A stretch of 36,757 nt of DNA, from assembly GCA_020200135.1 (NCBI GenBank), contig JAIVJI010000035.1:1-36757 (forward strand). The letters are read 5' to 3'. This DNA is from Acidobacteriota bacterium (lineage in GTDB: Bacteria; Acidobacteriota; Blastocatellia; Pyrinomonadales; Pyrinomonadaceae). This document shows positions 25,595 through 33,496 of the stretch, one piece after another. The notes under the pieces were generated by a model, which saw only the letters and a list, made by a program, of their open reading frames with translations, ran no database searches and had not been told where the DNA came from. Each line of letters starts with the position of its first letter. Positions within the stretch are counted from its first letter, which is position 1. A program made the translations under genes and the position numbers.

Positions 25595-26284
25595 TCAGGT
25601 CTGCGCGGGGGCCGCTTCCGGCGACCCGCTCGACTTGTGGCGGCCCCTGCGCGTCGGCTTCTCGACGTGCGAGGCGCTCTCCCAGGCGGCGAGCGCCGGC
25701 GGGTCGTCGGGCCGCGTGTTGCGGACGAGCGCGTCAAGCTCGCGCGCGATGCGCAGGCCGCGTTCGATCAAACCGTCGATGGCGGCGGTGGCGGCGACCT
25801 GTTTGCCCCTGTGTTGTACCTTCTGGTTGATGGCCGAGTCGAAAGCGCCCGCCGTCTCGTCGAGCTCCTGTATGAAGTCGGCGCCGAGCCCGCGTTTGGT
25901 GAACTCGGCCTTGAGCGGCCGGGCGTCGGACGCGAAGGTGCGCGCGAGCGTGAGCAGCGCCTGGTCGCCGACCCCGCGCGGCATGCGGAACTTGTCTTCG
26001 AGGCCGGGGGTGTTGTAGGCCAGAACACGCGCGGTGCGGCTGACCGACTCCATCCGCCGCAGCAGTTCGTCGCGCGCCGCAGACTTGCTGGCGGAGCTTT
26101 CGCGCACGCTGCTGCGCCCCTTCGACTGCTCCAGCGAGTGCGCCCGCAGATTCTCGACGACCTCGCCCAACTGCTCGAAAAGCCCCGCCCCGTAAGAGCC
26201 GGCGGGGAAAGTCGCGGCGTACTGCACGCCGAACTCGCGCACGCGGATAAACATCTCCTGCCGTTTTGTGTCGAGGGTGTCCAT
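25595..26284 (-). CDS. Helical protein of unknown function
   Basis: Unrecognised 229-residue protein from ATG 26284 (AAAGGAG upstream), beginning MDTLDTKRQEMFIRVREFGV. Helical throughout with few hydrophobic stretches. GVQYAATFPAGSYGAGLFEQ and RMPRGVGDQALLTLARTFAS are distinctive. The C-terminus is basic (EKPTRRGRHKSSG). No signal peptide. Family unknown to me and no motif recognised. Confidence 0.75.
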   Translation of the reverse strand: MDTLDTKRQEMFIRVREFGVQYAATFPAGSYGAGLFEQLGEVVENLRAHSLEQSKGRSSVRESSASKSAARDELLRRMESVSRTARVLAYNTPGLEDKFRMPRGVGDQALLTLARTFASDARPLKAEFTKRGLGADFIQELDETAGAFDSAINQKVQHRGKQVAATAAIDGLIERGLRIARELDALVRNTRPDDPPALAAWESASHVEKPTRRGRHKSSGSPEAAPAQT

Positions 26285-26812
26285 GAGGAACTCCTTTTGT
26301 GGGTAGGCGCGAGGGAATGAGGATGAGAGGCCGGAGGGCCCGAATCTCCCTCCCGCCCCGAGGCGGCGACCCCTAACCCCTGCTCGGCGAGGCCGCAATT
26401 ATATTCAACTCACGCCGGGCGGCAAGAAATTTCTTCGCCCGTCTGAGACTCGCCACCGCGGCGGCTCGATTTCACCCCGTAGAAGTTTGATTTTACGTTG
26501 CAGTAGTTCAAAAACAGCTCGCAACAGTTCGGCCTTACCCGTCAGTACTTCAATCTCACCGCGCGCAAGTTCGAGCACGCATCGTAGCCCTGCGATGTAA
26601 AGACCGGGCAGCACGAAAACACCCGGCAGAGGTGAGATTCCGACCGGGACCGGCTTGACCCGACTCTGAAGTTGGCGGGTTTCAGATGTCCTCAGTGAAA
26701 TATATGTGTGGATTCCACATTACGGCCGAATTTCACTTATTCGCCACAACGCTTTTTAATGACCACAGGCAAGACATCTCGATCTATACCGCCCGGTAAC
26801 TCTACGTTTGAG
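26285..26812. other. Intergenic interval with a short heptad-repeat frame and the left edge of the AT-richer patch
   Basis: Apart from the small heptad-repeat frame at 26405-26578 there is no gene. Base composition shifts towards A/T from about 26690 rightwards. A GTGGATTCCAC dyad lies at 26708-26718. Confidence 0.5.
26405..26578 (-). CDS. Possible small protein of tandem Leu heptads
   Basis: From a possible GTG start at 26578 the frame gives five consecutive 7-residue units: LARGEIE, VLTGKAE, LLRAVFE, LLQRKIK, LLRGEIE. Each is a 21-base unit (26460-26567), then PPRWRVSD and a stop at 26405. The heptads have Leu at fixed positions, as in a short coiled coil. There is no good ribosome site, so it may be a remnant of a longer coiled-coil gene rather than an active one. 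Confidence 0.35.
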   Translation of the reverse strand: MLELARGEIEVLTGKAELLRAVFELLQRKIKLLRGEIEPPRWRVSDGRRNFLPPGVS

Positions 26813-28585
26813 TTATTTCGTGGAATCCATGCTGCCCCCGCAGGGTCTGATTTCCATTACAGAATCTCCCTGAAGGGTTACATCGTCAGGCGCTTTATAC
26901 GCATAAAACGCGACGCACTCAAGCGTCCACCCATGACGCGGTTCGGGATTAAGCGAGTAATAGTACCGCATGCCTTTCTCACTCTCTAGCGTCGCAGAGA
27001 ACCTGTACACCGGAACCGACCCGCCCAAAGATTTCGCGTATGCGTAAAATGCAACACCCTCAGATATCCAACCCGGGTTTGGATCATTGGGGTTAGTTGA
27101 GTAGTAATACCGCGCATAGACGGGTTCACGCTGTGGTGCATAATACTGATAAACCGGAACTGCTTCGAACATCTGCTTCGCGTACGCATAAAACGCCACG
27201 TGGTCATCTGTCCATTGCGGGTCGGGCTGCTCTGAACGAATCCCGTAATAGTAAACTTTTGGTAACCCGGCGCTATACTCGCGAATTTGAGATGCGGCCA
27301 GCCGCCGCAAAACGTTGTGGGTGATTTGCGAAACCTGTGGTGAGGGTTGCGGAACCGGGTTTGGGGGGTCCAAGCGGGGGACAAGTCCCAGCGCCCAGCC
27401 TGTAGTTGACGCTGTGAATACAGTCCCGTCGGCCGTATAAATACCCATCGTCGCGTACCCCGGCGTAGTCACATACCCCGGCTCATCATCCCAATGCATT
27501 AAATCAGCATCGGCAAGTGTGATGAAGTTATGCGGTGTTCCCTTGTGTCTCCGTACCAGAGCACACGTCTCATATCCTAGAATTCCGTGAGTGCCGCCAA
27601 AGCCCTGACCATCAATCAGATCAGTGCCTGTAAAAACCCAATGGCTACTCTTACGCACGATGTAATTATCCGTCCTCTGCTCGGGTTTTGAGCCATACCA
27701 GCCCGCGCCGTGGTGGTGCCCGGTGCCGTTATCCCAGCCCACCCCAACCAGACTGTTTTCAGGATTGCCACATTCATTGCCCCACGTCCACCTTCCCTCC
27801 ATTTGGCGCTCGTTATTTTTAAACTCAACTTTGTAATAGCAGACGTTACCGCTGAAGAACGCCACATTTCCGCCAGTCTCTATAAAAAATTCCACATTAC
27901 TCCGCATCTTCTCCGACCAGTACTCGTCATGACCTACGCTGAGCAGCAATTGATAGTTTGACAGCAAGTCAGCGTTCTGATGAATATCGACGTTGGTGCA
28001 ATACTCAACCTCGATCCCATTGGTATCCAACCACTCTATAAAGTTTGATTCCCACGCCTGAAATGTATTCCCGGTCTCCGGCTTCCCGTTATCCAGCGTC
28101 TCCTCCGGGCGGTCAAACGAGACTATTAAAGGGTACGGCGGGTCGTAGTAGGAGCCGCGGTTGTCCCAATTGTTGTAAGCCTGAAATGTATTTACTGTTG
28201 ACTGAAACAGTATTTTGGATTTTTCACCCGGCACGGCAGGTTTAACAATAAAGAGTACGTCCGTTTTCGCTTCCGGGGTCAATTCCAAAGTAGTCAGGCG
28301 TGCGACATAGACTCCTGTTCGCCAGCTTTGAGGAATTTTTAACTGGTAGGCCGAAGGCCAACCGCAGCCGACTGAAGACACATTAGAAGGAATCGGATAG
28401 TTTTTAGCGCGTGCCTCCACACTATAACCTTCCATCTTTTCTTCAATTTGACCCTTGCGATAAAAATCAATCTTAAAAGGGGTAAGGTTTACGGATTCGA
28501 TGCGGACACAAAATTGAATATCGCCGGAGGGGGAAACAGAGGTGACGGAAGCATAACCTTCTATCGGCTTCATGGGTTGACTCAT
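26813..28585 (-). CDS. N,N-dimethylformamidase-beta-C-like protein with three C-terminal repeats
   Basis: A 590-residue protein. An N-terminal beta domain (1-125, with KIPQSWRTGVYVARLTTLEL) precedes a domain resembling the large C-terminal domain of N,N-dimethylformamidase subunit beta (about 130-405): FQAYNNWDNRGSYYD, VSVGHDEYWS-type motif (GHDEYWS at 218-224), GGNVAFFSGNVCYYK, GHHHGAGW. Then come three repeats of about 48 residues, each containing VAFYAY (463, 511, 558) with VPVY and YYYS/YYYG, resembling DUF5648-type lectin-like repeats. No signal peptide is evident. AGGAG lies nine bases before ATG 28585. Codon and base usage is clearly less GC-rich than all neighbours, suggesting transfer. 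Substrate unknown. Confidence 0.8.
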   Translation of the reverse strand: MSQPMKPIEGYASVTSVSPSGDIQFCVRIESVNLTPFKIDFYRKGQIEEKMEGYSVEARAKNYPIPSNVSSVGCGWPSAYQLKIPQSWRTGVYVARLTTLELTPEAKTDVLFIVKPAVPGEKSKILFQSTVNTFQAYNNWDNRGSYYDPPYPLIVSFDRPEETLDNGKPETGNTFQAWESNFIEWLDTNGIEVEYCTNVDIHQNADLLSNYQLLLSVGHDEYWSEKMRSNVEFFIETGGNVAFFSGNVCYYKVEFKNNERQMEGRWTWGNECGNPENSLVGVGWDNGTGHHHGAGWYGSKPEQRTDNYIVRKSSHWVFTGTDLIDGQGFGGTHGILGYETCALVRRHKGTPHNFITLADADLMHWDDEPGYVTTPGYATMGIYTADGTVFTASTTGWALGLVPRLDPPNPVPQPSPQVSQITHNVLRRLAASQIREYSAGLPKVYYYGIRSEQPDPQWTDDHVAFYAYAKQMFEAVPVYQYYAPQREPVYARYYYSTNPNDPNPGWISEGVAFYAYAKSLGGSVPVYRFSATLESEKGMRYYYSLNPEPRHGWTLECVAFYAYKAPDDVTLQGDSVMEIRPCGGSMDSTK

Positions 28586-28597
28586 GGGTTGATTCTC

Positions 28598-28846
28598 CTA
28601 TCTCATATTCCGTGAGGTTAATAGATATGTGACTCTTACAAATAGGGAAGCGGCGAATTGAACATCGGCAAGATATTCCCGCCGGAGCGAGTTGTCAATG
28701 CGGGTAGCAATCCAGCTCTTCAACGGATTCGTACTGCTGTCATCATCCGTCTTATCCGCTAGAACTTCATGCCTGATTGTGACACATAAATGCTTCCTTA
28801 CGTTGTGTTGTAATTCCACAGAAAGGTTCTTCTGTGGAATAGGCAA
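28598..28846 (-). CDS. Short open frame of uncertain status upstream of the transferred gene
   Basis: An 82-codon frame (MPIPQKNLSVELQHNVRKHL to TYLLTSRNMR) on the same strand, ending 13 bases before the start of the 590-residue protein gene. No family recognised and no ribosome site seen; its first codons overlap an 11-base inverted repeat. It may be a remnant or chance frame in the AT-richer patch. Confidence 0.25.
   Translation of the reverse strand: MPIPQKNLSVELQHNVRKHLCVTIRHEVLADKTDDDSSTNPLKSWIATRIDNSLRREYLADVQFAASLFVRVTYLLTSRNMR
28813..28840. repeat. 11-base perfect inverted repeat
   Basis: ATTCCACAGAA (28813-28823) and TTCTGTGGAAT (28830-28840) around AGGTTC. The core ATTCCAC/GTGGAAT also appears at the left end of the AT-richer patch (26708-26718 and near 26820). 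Possible terminator or element end; no T run. Confidence 0.5.
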
Positions 28847-29091
28847 TCACCGGCGATTTCACCTTTTCTATCCGTTATACAGTTCACCGCTGCTGACTTG
28901 TTTGCATGTGAATAACCGGCCAGATGAAATTGGTAGAAGATTCTCGCGAAGTTGGCGGAGGATTTTCTGTTTGAAAGGCAGGTCGAGGCGCTGAAGAACT
29001 CAGGGACGCGCAGCGAGTCAAGTGAGGGGAAGGGCGGGGCGTTTGGGAGAGACGCGAGACCCCGTTCAGCTCGACTTAAGCAAAATTGTGA

Positions 29092-29163
29092 TGCACCCGG
29101 TAGGATTCGAACCTACAACCCAACGGTTAAAAGCCGTTTGCGCTACCATTGCGCCACGGGTGC
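29092..29163 (-). tRNA. tRNA-Lys (anticodon UUU)
   Basis: The minus strand folds as a full cloverleaf of 72 bases. Acceptor GCACCCG (29163-29157) pairs with CGGGTGC (29099-29093) and leaves discriminator A (29092). The D stem is GCGC/GCGC, the anticodon stem AACGG/CCGTT with loop CTTTTAA gives anticodon TTT, and the T arm has TTCGAAT. CCA is not encoded. Its 3' end faces the AT-richer patch. Confidence 0.96.
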
Positions 29164-29185
29164 ACATGCCCTGTCTGTGTGGGTG

Positions 29186-29214
29186 ATTATAGTTAGCGGC
29201 AATTGATTATTCAA
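29186..29214 (-). promoter_or_regulatory. Sigma-70-type promoter of tRNA-Lys
   Basis: On the minus strand TTGAAT (29214-29209) and a consensus TATAAT (29191-29186) are separated by exactly 17 bases, with the -10 box 22 bases before the tRNA 5' end. The -35 box lies just past the PilZ gene stop. One of the clearest promoters in the window. Confidence 0.85.
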
Positions 29215-29216
29215 AC

Positions 29217-29558
29217 TCATTCGTCCGGGGCGTCGGGCGGGTGTGCGAGGTGGTGCCGCATGAGGCGGCGGAGGGTGGCGGCGTCCTCGTCCGTGAAGTC
29301 GGAGAATTCGACGCCGAAGCCCGTGTCGCGGAGGTAGTAGAGCACCTCGCCCCGCACCTCCCACCACTCGCGCTCGGGGAGCGGGACGCGGACGTAAATC
29401 GTCTTGCCGAAGAGCGGCTGGACGGCGCCGGTCTCCAACATACACCCGCCGCGACTCAGAGAGGTGATCTTGCCGTGGTGCTCGTACCTGGGCGTCAGCC
29501 CCCACTCGACGGGGAGCGAGGCCGGCACGCGTGTGACCTTTCTACGCCCTCTGTTCAC
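29217..29558 (-). CDS. PilZ domain protein
   Basis: A 113-residue single-domain protein, candidate c-di-GMP receptor. The N-terminus NRGRRKVTRVPASLPVEWG has the basic RxxxR switch (RKVTR). ITSLSRGGCMLETG is the second half of the binding motif, though the usual Asp of DxSxxG is Ser here. Beta strands then follow (TIYVRVPLPEREWWEVRGEV, GFGVEFSDFTDED). The start is uncertain: GTG 29558 is the best in-frame codon after the purA stop but has no clear ribosome site. It lies 41 bases after purA on the same strand and could be read with it. A link to the two GGDEF-EAL proteins is inference. Confidence 0.82.
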   Translation of the reverse strand: MNRGRRKVTRVPASLPVEWGLTPRYEHHGKITSLSRGGCMLETGAVQPLFGKTIYVRVPLPEREWWEVRGEVLYYLRDTGFGVEFSDFTDEDAATLRRLMRHHLAHPPDAPDE

Positions 29559-29599
29559 GTCAGAAAATTCGGCCGCGCGGCGTGACGCCCGGCCCGCCT

Positions 29600-30919
29600 T
29601 CAGGGTTCGAGCCAGCCGGCGAGCGCGGAGTCGCGGACGAGTATGGTCTGGGTGCGCTCGGGACCCGTGGAGACGAGGCCGACGGGCACGCCTATCCGCT
29701 CGGAGATGAAATCGACGTAGTCGCGCGCCGCTTTGGGCAGATCGTCCAGCTCGGTCATCCCCTCGGTCGAGGTGCGCCAGCCGGGCAGCGTCTCGTAGAC
29801 GGGCTCGACCTCGCGCAGCTCCTGCGAGACGGCAGGGAAGGACTCGCAATCCTCGCCCCCGCGGCGGTAGCCGACGCAGACCTTGATCTCGTCGAGCGCG
29901 TCGAGGATGTCGAGCTTGGTCAGCGCGACCGTGTCGAAGCCGTTGATCTCGGCGGCGTAGCGCGTGGCGAAGGCGTCGAACCAGCCGCAGCGGCGCGGGC
30001 GGCCCGTCGAGACGCCGTACTCGTGGCCGCGCTCGCGTATGAGCTGGCCTATCTCGTCCTCGCCCCCCAGCATCTCGGTCGGGAAGGGGCCTTCGCCGAC
30101 GCGCGTCGAGTAGGTGCGGACGATGCCGAGCACGCCGCTTATCTTCTGCGGCGGCAGCCCCAGCCCCGAGCTGACGCCGCCCGAGGTCGTGCTCGAAGAG
30201 GTGACGAACGGGTAGGTGCCGTGGTCGACGTCGAGGAGCGTGGCCTGCGCGCCCTCGACCAGGACGCTCCGCCCCTCGCGGACGGCGCGGTTGATGAAGT
30301 GGGTGGTGTCGGTGACGAACGCCCGCATGCGCTCGGCGAGCGGGGCGATCTCGGCGAAGACCTCGGCGGGCTTCAGCTCGGTGCCGCGGTACTGGCGGAT
30401 GATGATGTTGGCGTCCTCGATGTTGCGCTCGATGCGCGAGCGCAGCACCTCGGGGTTCATCGCGTCGGCGACGCGGATGCCGCGCCGGCCGGCCTTGTCC
30501 TCGTAGGCGGGGCCGATGCCGCGCAACGTCGTGCCGACCTTCTCGTTCCCCAGACGCTCCTCGCTGGTGTGGTCGAGCGCGCGGTGGTAGGGGAGTATCA
30601 GGTGCGCGCGCGAGCTGACCTTGACGCGCTCGGGCGTGACGGAAAGCCCCTGCGCGGCGAGGCGGTCGGCCTCGGCGAAGAAGGCGATGGGGTCGATGAC
30701 CATCCCGTTGCCGAGCACGCAGGTCTTGCCCGGGTGGATGATCCCCGACGGGATGAGGTGCAGGGCGTAGGACTTGTCGCCGACCTTCACCGAGTGCCCG
30801 GCGTTGTGGCCGCCCTGGTAGCGCGCGACCACGTCGAAGCGCTCGGCCAGCAGGTCGACGATCTTCCCCTTGCCCTCGTCGCCCCACTGCGCGCCGATGA
30901 CAACGATGACTTTGGACAT
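29600..30919 (-). CDS. purA: Adenylosuccinate synthetase
   Basis: PurA joins IMP and aspartate with GTP to form adenylosuccinate, the first committed step to AMP. The 439-residue protein starts MSKVIVVIGAQWGDEGKGK (P-loop-like GTP/IMP motif, with the catalytic Asp). It has the second family signature GTTLRGIGPAYEDKAGR, the catalytic-His region GHNAGH, TYPFVTSSSTTSGGV, and FATRYAAEINGFDTVALTKL with the TKLD guanine motif. Length is typical. Start 30919 is chosen because homology begins there; the frame is open upstream through heptamer repeat C, which ends five bases before the start codon. Confidence 0.97.
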   Translation of the reverse strand: MSKVIVVIGAQWGDEGKGKIVDLLAERFDVVARYQGGHNAGHSVKVGDKSYALHLIPSGIIHPGKTCVLGNGMVIDPIAFFAEADRLAAQGLSVTPERVKVSSRAHLILPYHRALDHTSEERLGNEKVGTTLRGIGPAYEDKAGRRGIRVADAMNPEVLRSRIERNIEDANIIIRQYRGTELKPAEVFAEIAPLAERMRAFVTDTTHFINRAVREGRSVLVEGAQATLLDVDHGTYPFVTSSSTTSGGVSSGLGLPPQKISGVLGIVRTYSTRVGEGPFPTEMLGGEDEIGQLIRERGHEYGVSTGRPRRCGWFDAFATRYAAEINGFDTVALTKLDILDALDEIKVCVGYRRGGEDCESFPAVSQELREVEPVYETLPGWRTSTEGMTELDDLPKAARDYVDFISERIGVPVGLVSTGPERTQTILVRDSALAGWLEP

Positions 30920-30924
30920 ACTCA

Positions 30925-31050
30925 AGTAGACAGTAGTCAGTAGACGGTAGTCAGTAGAAAAACCGTCGTCAGCGGACGTTCCGAGTTTCGGCGTCAACGA
31001 CTGCGGCGCGGAGCGCTACTGTCTACTGACTACCGTCTACTGACTACTGG
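30925..31050. repeat. Heptamer-repeat inverted arrays, locus C (CTACNGN units)
   Basis: Two arrays in inverse orientation fill the gap between the YkgJ-like gene and purA. The right array (31016-31050) is five perfect 7-base units of consensus CTAC(T/C)G(T/A/G). The left array (30925-30957) is the complementary series of AGTAGNC units. A 27-base stretch is perfectly inverted (30931-30957 and 31023-31049) with a 65-base spacer. The right array ends three bases from the upstream gene's stop, the left one five bases from the purA ATG, so it would form a long hairpin in the purA leader. Confidence 0.9.
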
Positions 31051-31053
31051 TTT

Positions 31054-31461
31054 TCAACTAGCGCGTTCCAGCTTGATCGGCTTCTCGATGAAGTAGAAGC
31101 TGCAAGTGCCGCGCACCTCGTTGAGGTCGCGGCGGTCGAGGGGGAAGAGGCGGCACTGCGTGGGGCGGTCTTCGTAGATGCCGCAGGTCGTCGTGCCGTC
31201 GCCGTGCTTCTTGAGGAAGGGGCACTTGAAGAGTATCTCGCAGCACTCGCCGCAGCGGTTGCAGTCGCCGCGCCGCAGGCTGAGGGCCTCGACGACCTCC
31301 TCCTTCTTGAAGCGGATGCGGACGAAACGGCGGAGCTTGCCGTGCGCCTGCCGCGCGCGGAACTTGGCGTCCTCGACCGCCTGGTTGCGCCGCGCGGCGA
31401 GCCGCTCCTCGAAGGAGCGGCGCCGGAGTGCCGCGCGGCTGGCTGCTGTGCCTGGTCTCAT
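31054..31461 (-). CDS. YkgJ-like cysteine-cluster protein
   Basis: A 135-residue protein whose C-terminal half carries CNRCGECC, then FKCPFL, TTCGIYEDRPTQCRLFP and GTCSFY. This is the cysteine pattern of the YkgJ/UPF0153 family, thought to bind zinc or an iron-sulfur cluster; function is not established. The N-terminal 55 residues are Arg-rich and helical. ATG 31461 is used (GTG 31464 directly before it is possible); no clear ribosome site. Upstream of purA on the same strand, separated by heptamer array C. Confidence 0.85.
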   Translation of the reverse strand: MRPGTAASRAALRRRSFEERLAARRNQAVEDAKFRARQAHGKLRRFVRIRFKKEEVVEALSLRRGDCNRCGECCEILFKCPFLKKHGDGTTTCGIYEDRPTQCRLFPLDRRDLNEVRGTCSFYFIEKPIKLERAS

Positions 31462-31593
31462 CACTCGCGGCCGGGTCGGGGGCCGGGCGCGCGCCGGGAC
31501 GCGCGCGCCACCCTCAGGCGCCGAAACACGCGGGCGGCGCGGGCGAGAGGCCCCCGCAAGGGCCGTCGCCGTCGCCGCGTCGCCGCCCGGGGT

Positions 31594-31941
31594 TCAGGCG
31601 CTGGCCGCGCCGCTGGAGACGTGCTTTTCGATCATGCGCGAGATGGCCTCCTTCGAGGTCGCGCCGACCACCCGCTCCGCCTCCGTGCCGTTCTTGAAGA
31701 GGATGAGCGTCGGGATGCCCTTGATGCCGTAGCGCTGCGAGACGGCCGGGTTGTCGTCCACGTTGAGCTTGACGACCGACGCGGAGCCCTCGAAGTTCTG
31801 CGCGACGGCCTCGACCGTCGGCGCCAGCATCCGGCAGGGCGCGCACCACGGCGCCCAGAAGTCCACGAGCACGGGCTTGTCCGACTTGAGCACGTCCGAC
31901 TCGAAGTTGCTGTCGCTGACGTCCTTGACGTAATCACTCAT
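31594..31941 (-). CDS. trxA: Thioredoxin
   Basis: A 115-residue cytoplasmic thioredoxin, a general disulfide reductase: DKPVLVDFWAPWCAPCRMLA carries the active site (CAPC), followed by KLNVDDNPAVSQRYGIKGIP with the cis-Pro, and TLILFKNGTE. The usual CGPC is CAPC here, a known variant that shifts redox potential. AAGGAG lies 12 bases before ATG 31941. A single complete domain, length normal. Same strand as glgA, 54 bases downstream of it. Confidence 0.96.
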   Translation of the reverse strand: MSDYVKDVSDSNFESDVLKSDKPVLVDFWAPWCAPCRMLAPTVEAVAQNFEGSASVVKLNVDDNPAVSQRYGIKGIPTLILFKNGTEAERVVGATSKEAISRMIEKHVSSGAASA

Positions 31942-31995
31942 GAGTTCAAATCTCCTTCGAATACTTTACTACTGCTGCCGACAAAATTCCGCGGC

Positions 31996-33420
31996 CTACA
32001 AATCGAACAGCGCGTGGTAGACCCTCACGTACTTGCGCGCCGCCGCGCCCCACGAGTTATCCACGGCCATCCCGTTGCGCTGAATCCGGCGCCAGACCTC
32101 GGGGCGCGTGTACCAGTGGAGCGCCTCGCGCACCTCGCCCAGGAGCGCCCGCGCGTCGTAGGGGCCGAACTTGAAGCCCGTGCCCTCGCCCGTCTCCGGG
32201 TCGAACTGCTCGACCGTGTCGTCCAGGCCCCCCGTGGCGCGCACCACCGGCACCGTGCCGTAGCGCATCGAGTACATCTGGTTCAGCCCGCACGGCTCGA
32301 AGAGCGACGGCATCAGGAAGATGTCCGCGCCGGCCTCGATCTGGTGCGCCAGCGGCTCGCTGAAGCCCCGGTAGATGGCGACGCGGTGCGGGGCGCTGTC
32401 CTTGAGCCGCTGGAAGAAGCCCTCGTACTCGCTCTCGCCCGAGCCGAGCGAGACGAACGCGGCGCCCGCCTCGAGCACCTGCCACGCGACCTGCCTGACG
32501 AGGTCGAAACCCTTCTGCGCGACGAGGCGCGAGATCGAGGCGATGACCGGGCGTCCGGGCTCCTCGGGCAGCCCGAACCGCCGCAGGAGTTCGAGCTTGC
32601 AGGCGCGCTTGCCCGAGAGGTCGTCCGCGGTGTAGTGCGCGGGCAGGTGCGGGTCGGTGGCGGGGTCCCACGCGTCGTAGTCGACGCCGTTGGTGATGCC
32701 GACCAGGCGGTCGCGCCGCTGCCGCATCAGCCAGTCGAGCCCGTGCCCCTGCTCGGGGCCTTGAATCTCGAAGGAGTAGCGCGGGCTGACGGTCGAGACG
32801 GCGTCCGAGGTCATCAGCCCCGCCTTGAGCGAGGAGGCCGCGCCGTTCGACAGGAAGACGTTCGACTCCTCGCCGCCCTTGAAGCCCAGCCGGTACAGGT
32901 CGCCCGGGTCGAAGAGCCCCTGGTAGGCGAGGTTGTGGATCGACATCAGCGTCCGCGTGTTCGCGAGGAACCCGCCCCACGGCCTCCCGGCCCGGACCCA
33001 TGCGGCGGCGAAGCCCGACGGCCAGTCGTTGCCGTGAATCACGTCGGGCGCCTGCCCCAGCCGGCCGAGGAGCGCGAGCGCCGCGCGGCCGAAGAAGGCG
33101 AAACGGTAGTGGTCGTCCGGGAAGCCGTAGACCTTCCCGCGCGCGAAGTACTCGGGCGCGTCGATGAGAAAGGCCGGCGCGCCGGCGGCGTAGCTCAGGT
33201 AGACGGAGACCGTGCGGCGGCCGCCGAGCCAGTCCACTTCGAGGTTGTCAAAGACCCTTTCGCGCAGCAGCGCGCGGTCGGTCGTGTCGTAGAGCGGGTG
33301 GATGAGCGTGGCGTCCACGCCCTCCGCGACGAGCGCCTTCGGGAGCGCCCCGGCCACGTCGCCGAGGCCGCCGGTCTTGGCGAAGGGCACCGCCTCGGAC
33401 GAAAGAAACGCGACGCGCAC
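31996..33420 (-). CDS. glgA: Glycogen (starch) synthase, GT5 family
   Basis: GlgA elongates alpha-1,4-glucan from ADP-glucose in the cytoplasm. The 474-residue protein starts with RVAFLSSEAVPFAKTGGLGD, the KTGGL substrate motif near the N-terminus. HGNDWPSG, a glycosyltransferase C-domain SISRLVAQKGFDLVRQ, and the family C-terminal signature PSLFEPCGLNQMYSMRYGT with ATGGLDDTVE follow. GTG 33420 follows AGGGGATAA. The length is typical. The other glycogen genes are not here. A possible promoter lies about 80-105 bases upstream. Confidence 0.96.
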   Translation of the reverse strand: MRVAFLSSEAVPFAKTGGLGDVAGALPKALVAEGVDATLIHPLYDTTDRALLRERVFDNLEVDWLGGRRTVSVYLSYAAGAPAFLIDAPEYFARGKVYGFPDDHYRFAFFGRAALALLGRLGQAPDVIHGNDWPSGFAAAWVRAGRPWGGFLANTRTLMSIHNLAYQGLFDPGDLYRLGFKGGEESNVFLSNGAASSLKAGLMTSDAVSTVSPRYSFEIQGPEQGHGLDWLMRQRRDRLVGITNGVDYDAWDPATDPHLPAHYTADDLSGKRACKLELLRRFGLPEEPGRPVIASISRLVAQKGFDLVRQVAWQVLEAGAAFVSLGSGESEYEGFFQRLKDSAPHRVAIYRGFSEPLAHQIEAGADIFLMPSLFEPCGLNQMYSMRYGTVPVVRATGGLDDTVEQFDPETGEGTGFKFGPYDARALLGEVREALHWYTRPEVWRRIQRNGMAVDNSWGAAARKYVRVYHALFDL

Positions 33421-33496
33421 TTATCCCCTTAACCACACCGCGCCCCCACGGGAGGCGCGAGTCCTGTCGCCGAACTTAACTGCTAAGTCAGGGGAT

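Noticed and set aside
26600..26660. A second tRNA-Lys 3' end (att site) at the left of the AT-richer patch
   Set aside because: Only CACCCGG and scattered bases match; too little to claim a duplicated attachment site.
28952..29206. An 84-codon plus-strand frame
   Set aside because: Runs antisense through the tRNA gene and has no ribosome site or recognisable sequence.
30925..31050. CRISPR-like array
   Set aside because: Units are 7 bases, contiguous, with no spacers of constant length and no cas genes.
31204..33432. A 742-codon plus-strand frame across trxA and glgA
   Set aside because: Spans two confidently identified minus-strand genes and has no family-like sequence.
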